Source: Hanleya hanleyi
Taxonomy: Eukaryota; Mollusca; Polyplacophora; Lepidopleurida; Hanleyidae
Length of the DNA: 64,000 bases
NCBI GenBank assembly: GCA_036873755.1
Contig: JAVTVY010036877.1
Location: 62,001 to 126,000, forward strand
Direction of reading: 5' to 3'
Shown: positions 27,301-33,300 of the stretch, one piece after another
How the letters are laid out: each line of letters starts with the position of its first letter
Position numbering within the stretch: the first letter of the stretch is position 1
Made by a program: the position numbers and the translations under genes
Notes under the pieces: model-generated
What the model was told of the DNA's origin: nothing
Seen by the model: only the letters and a program-made list of their open reading frames with translations
The model's database searches: none

Positions 27301-30300
27301 AGCAATTACCCCTCCCCCCACCTATTCCTTTGTCTAGAACATTGGAAGCTTTAGCGCGAAATTACTAACTCGCTTCTCGCTACTCTTAGTGTGATTTGTT
27401 TTTCAGAGCATTGGACATACAATTGTAACACGAATATTTCAAATATGATATCCAGTTATGTACCAACGGTTGACTTGTCTCAAAAGACCAATATTACTTT
27501 TAATTCCAGGAATTCAGATAATTACAGCTTTTGTTGCGTTATGGGTGCACACAAGGACCCGAACAAGCAGTGCTTACCAGAGAAGGGAGAGTTGTCGGGC
27601 TGTGAAGATCTCATGGAACATATGGTTCTGAGAGTTTTCATGTGGTTACTGGGTATTTTTTCATTTGTAACATATCGTTTTGTCCCTATTTCATAGCACT
27701 AAATATTACAAATTGGCTAAAATGAGCAATTATTTTTTTACAGTAATCCCTTCAAGTTGAATAGTGGTCACATAATCTGAAGAAATCTGTCAGATATACT
27801 GGAAATGTGGCAGTGAAGACAATATCTTGGACAGTCTAAATTTGTGTTTTTACCCCTCAGCCTATTAGGCTGCGGGGTCTTGTCGTTGGCATGTACGTCC
27901 GGTCGTCCGGTCGTTCGTCCGGTCGTCTGGTCGTCAACAATTCTTGTGATCGATCTAGAAACCGAACCGTTGCTTCTAGAGACTTCAAATTTGGTACACA
28001 GAATTGTTGGGTGGTCAACCACAAGCCTATTGAATCTGGACCCGATTGGTTGGAAACTTTGGCGGCCATCTTTAATTTATGCGAAACCATCATAGCTTTC
28101 TCGTTACCAAGCTTTCTTTAGAACGACTTACCCTAGGCACACCAAACTTGCCGTGCACATCCATATGCTCATGACCCAGAACCCTATTGAATCTGGACCC
28201 GATTGGGTGGAAACTTTGGCGGCCATCTTTAATTTATGCGAAACCATGAATCTTGTGTATCTCGGAAACCATTTTGCTGTTCAGTGTGAAACTTTGTAGA
28301 GATTATCGATACATCAAGAAACTTTGAAGGAATGACCAAACCAGTTTTCCTGATTAGGTGAAAGCCTTGGTGGCCATCTTTAATTTCTGCAGAATCTTTA
28401 ATGATGTATTTCTTTGATACCATTGAAGTATTCTATATGAAACTTCTTGTTACCAAGCTTTCTTTAGAACGACTTACCCTAGGCACACCAAACTTGCCGT
28501 GCACATTCATATGCTCATTACCCAGAATCCTATTGAATCTGGGCCCGATTGGGTGGAAACTTTGGCGGCCATCTTTAATTTATGCGAAACCATGAATCTT
28601 GTGTATCTCGGAAACCATTTTGCTGTTCAGTGTGAAACTTTGTAGAGATTATCGATACATCCAGAAACTTTGAAGGAATGACCAAACCAGTTTTCCTGAT
28701 TAGGTAAAAGCCTTGGCGGCCATCTTTAATTTATGCAGAATCTTTAATGATGTATTTCTTTGATACCATTGAAGTGTTCTATACGAAACTTGGTATACAG
28801 CATCGATGTATCAAGAGACTTGACTTGCACTGAATAACCACATCAATTCTTCTGAGAGGCGGGAAGGATGGCCGGCCATTTTTAATTTATGCAAAATCAT
28901 TAATGATCTCTATCTCTGATACCGTTTAAGTGCTCGATATAAAATTTGGTAAACATCATCGATGCAGCAAGAGACTTATGATGAATGACAGAACTGGTTT
29001 CTCTGATTGGGTGGAAATCTTGGTGGCCATCTTTAATTTATGCAAAATCTTTAATGATATATATCTCGGATACCATTTAAGTGTTCTATATGAAACTTGG
29101 TATACAGCATCGATGTATCAAGACACTCGTAATGAAGATCAGTTCCTCTGAATGACCGGAAGGATAGGCGGCCATCTTTAATTTATGCAAAATCATTAAT
29201 GATCTCTCTCTGATACCGTTCAAGTGCTCGATGTAAACTTTGATATACATCATCAGTGCATCAAGAAACTTACGATGAATGACAGAACTGGTTTCTCTGA
29301 TTGGGCGGACTTTCTACATCACTAAGGAACCACTGTTCAGCGACTAATGTTGTCATACTTGGAGACTTCAACAATGACTTTGCTGTCGACTCGGCTGAAA
29401 CAACCAAGATAAACGACTTCTTCCAAGAGCATGGGCTCTTCCCCTTAATCCACACCCTAACCACAGATCTTAGGGCAACCATTGACCAGATTTTCACCAA
29501 TTTCAAACTCACAGATATACAATTTGGTGTCCATGAAACATATTATTCATATCACAAGGCTGTTTGGATTGCCATCCACCCACCCTCATCCTCTGCTTGA
29601 TCACAGATGGAAAGAGACAGACAATCAACAGGTACACAGGGATTCATACAGTTATTGCTATCAAAGACTTTAATTATTGTTTAGATTATTATTAGGGTTC
29701 AAAGCCAAAATGGCTTGAAGCCTTTTGTTTTTGTTCAGAATATTCTGTTCTTCCGCCATATTTTTCGCACGTGCTATGTCAAAATATTTATTATAATCCT
29801 TCAATGCATCCAACATCCCACACTGAATTTATCATATTTTAATCTTTTACAAGCCACTGCTAAAGCATCTTCTGCATTCAACCAAATCTTTCAGGCTTTT
29901 ACTTATGCATTTTTCATTCATTGTGTACCAATATACACTGACTAAAACTGTCTGGCTGAGGGGTTGTTGCACCTTTTAGGTGCTGCCTCATGTTAACCCT
30001 ACCTGGCCTGGGGGGGGGGGCCGAAATGGCCCCCTATCAAACTTTCTGCGCTATCTCCGGAACGACAATCAATGAAGAGCTGAAACTCCGTGACTTTATA
30101 GTTTATCTTATTGGAGTCATTTTGAGCCTATTTGCATAACCCCCCGAGCAGAGGATCATGAGAAAATTCAAGATGGCGACCACGTGGGGTCCCAGAAAAG
30201 TGACGCTTTTGTCATATATCTTCAACATTTCTGCTTTTTCGCGATGAAAAGCGGGCAAAAACTACTTATTTCACATCACATTAAAATTTACTAATTTATC

Positions 30301-33300
30301 ATGCAGTTTCTGCGGAGAAATTGCATAAATAAAAAATTCGGAAAATCTGACTGAAAAATCGACCAAAAATGTCGTTTTTGAAAATGACGTCACTGTGACG
30401 TCATCAATGCGGCCATCTTGGATTTTGTTTCATTTTCTGGTAGAGCTTGACCCAAGGGTATAGTGTGGTAAGTTTCAGCCCCCTAGCTCAAGGGATAAGA
30501 AAAATAATTAGGGGGGGCCATTTTGGCCCCCCCCCCAGGCCACAACAGGTCCCAAAATTACAAGCGTCTGGTCCGTCATTCATAATTCAGCCGTCGTCCA
30601 TTAGAGAATATCCGCGTCCATAATCCAAAGACCTATTCCATATAACAGTATTAGCACCAAATTCAAGAAAACAATCATAGTATACATAGACATAGGCTTG
30701 TTTCCTGCAAGAGAGAAGCGGTCAACAGTTTTCAATGATGCCGGCAAGACATCATGATGTTCCAAAAATATCAAATCCGTATCGCTGATCAGTATTCTTA
30801 ATCCATAATATTCGTTGTAAAGCCCAGGCCAGACAGGGTTAATAAAAATAATATGGAAGAAAGATATGACTTAATAGCGACTATAGTTAGAATTGCTCAT
30901 ATTCAATTGAGAAAGGCATGCGGGGTTTAGAACATTACACTAGTCTATTGTAACTTTACTGTGATAGGAATCATAGCTCTGGTGGGAAACGTGGCCGTGG
31001 TACTGAGACGCTGGCTCAAAGATGAGAGGAATCAGGTCCATGCTCTCATGATAGCCAATCTTGCTGTAGCTGATGGGTTTATGGGACTCTATATGGTGAT
31101 CATTGCTGGCGCTGACGCCTTCTTCCGTGGCGACTACTTCGAGCATGCAGAATGGTGGCAGAAGTACTGGTTGTGTCAATTGGCGGGAGTGATTGCCACG
31201 CTGTCGAGCGAGGTATCCGTGTTCACTCTCATGCTTATCACCCTCGACCGCTTCATCTGCATTGTTTACCCTCTCCGCTTCCGTCGTATCTCCATGTCAA
31301 CTGCGCGCAAGATGATCGGTGCCGTCTGGATCTTTGTCCTCATTCTCTGTGTAATCCCAGTGTTTGCGTCGTCGTATTTCCAGGGAAAGTTTTACGGACG
31401 GTCCGGCGTGTGCCTCCCAATTCAGCTTACACAGGTAACGTTGGTGTCCTGGTGTCGTCATAGTCCAAATGTGGATCTTGGTAGAATATTATCAATCCGA
31501 CGTGTAGAATATAACAACTCTTACGCTCAATGTCGGCAAACTCTGTATCGTACCGATTATTGCATTGTGATGTATAAGCTCTTCCACTAGTTACATCCGC
31601 AATATCGCAATGAACATCGATGTGAAACCTATTTATTAATATCTTTTTCGCACATGGTAATCATAACAACATGTAGCTAGATTTGCCATATGTACATGTA
31701 GCAATAACCCGAGTTAAATATCTTCATCAGGCTACGTCCAAAATATATGTGTGGTCAAACAATTACAATATATATGCACTTTATACAAGCATCCTGTATG
31801 TTGTTGATATGTATAATGTGGTTCTTCCCTTTGTCAGTTGATAAAACATTCAAACGATTTTTGCTTTTCATCCACAGTTTATTCAGATAACGATTGGTCG
31901 CGATGAACTTTTTTTTTGTTTCCTTCAGGGCAAGCCATCCGGCTGGGAATATTCCACAGCTATTTTCATCGTGGTCAACCTGATCTCTTGTCTTTTAATT
32001 TTCCTCGGCTACGTAATTATGTACGTGACAGTACTTCGGACCCGGCAAGCCAGCATGGGACGTAGAAACGAGCGTCAGCAGAAGAGAGAGATGGCGCTTG
32101 CTCGACGTATGACCCTGATCGTGTCCACGGATCTGATCTGCTGGCTGCCTATAATATTAACCGGGATTCTCGCCCTATTGACTGATCTGCCTATCCCAGG
32201 TGCAGTGCTAGTTCATTTTCAAAATTAAGGTAGTTCGCTGGTGGTTTTCGGCCTTAGAGGCCATTTTCCTTTTTTTTTTTTGCTTGTTTTACTCAGTAGG
32301 TTATCTCCCTTTCCTGGTTAAGATATAGGGATTTCCTTTGAAAGTCTTCTAGCCGAGAATTTTTCGCAGTAGCTTAATCAAATATGATAAATTTTGATAG
32401 ACATTGTGATTATCTTCAAACAGTTAGAATATAAGAAAAAGTTAAATACTATTTATATGATTTTTTTGAATATGCTTCAAAACCAGGGCTATTCCCCAAG
32501 TTTTCTAGGTTTTCAGTGCATTAAACATTTTCTACAGCTAAAAAATGCACACCAACCTATAATTTTTTCTTTGTTTTTTTTTTCTCTTATTACACATTTA
32601 TGAATGTAACAACACACATGTTTAAAAAAAGTGAATTACTTTGATCTACCACCAGCGGACATCCATAAGCTGCGCTTCACTCATACGATTAAGTGTTTTT
32701 GAACATCAAAGTCATGTCCCACTTCAGATATCAGATCCTGCATTCTCCTCAATTCAACTTCTCTTATCGAATCCACCGATTGTCCAGTTGAAGTTAATTA
32801 GATATTTCATTCTCAGTGTAATTTTTTAAACATTTGATATCAACGCCAATGGATAAGATGATATTCTTACAATTGTGGTCAAACCCTAAACATGTTTAAA
32901 ATTTGAACAGCGAACTGAACGAGTGGACTAATTTCATGTTTGAACCCTCCTGCGTCCTTATACACATCCGATCATGCCCTCTTGTAAGCTGAAATATCGC
33001 AAGTTCCAGTTCCAGTTCCCCAGCAATTCAACATTTTTTGCTCAATTGTTTCCACAATTACGGTTTACATATTATAGTGTAAGTGTGAAGACTAATATAA
33101 TTGCACTGTACTTAGGTTGCAATCCTTGTATGGGCCCCAGACGCTTAACAATAATATTGCGTTAATCGAGTTGACATTACCTTGTTTTTCTCTTACTAGG
33201 TATCATATATGCGATCAGTGCTGTGTTTATTCTTCCCGTGAATTCGGCCATCAACCCAATCCTGTACACCTTCTCAGCTATCAACATGAGGTAATATATC

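Larger units (their letters stand above)
27830..29990 (+). mobile_element. Helentron/HINE-like element with minisatellite and endonuclease relic
   Basis: The block begins with a hairpin (CCCCTCAGCCTATTAGGCTG, CGGGG), then a GTCCGGTCGT short repeat, then an array of about 150-bp units. An endonuclease-domain relic (29301-29600) follows, and then a 3' region that ends with hairpin GCACCTTTTAGGTGC. Helentrons and their short derivatives are known to combine internal tandem repeats, a C-terminal endonuclease and terminal hairpins, which is why this class is proposed. No Rep/helicase is present, and exact ends are uncertain. Confidence 0.5.

Noticed and set aside
27391..27509. Upstream extension of the hinge exon
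   Set aside because: The frame is open, but its acceptors at 27405-27408 give the wrong phase; the acceptor at 27508-27509 fits phase and homology.
31435..31590. Extension of the seven-helix exon past 31434
   Set aside because: Reading on after the GTAACG donor gives non-receptor sequence, and the next exon joins in phase 0 at 31929.
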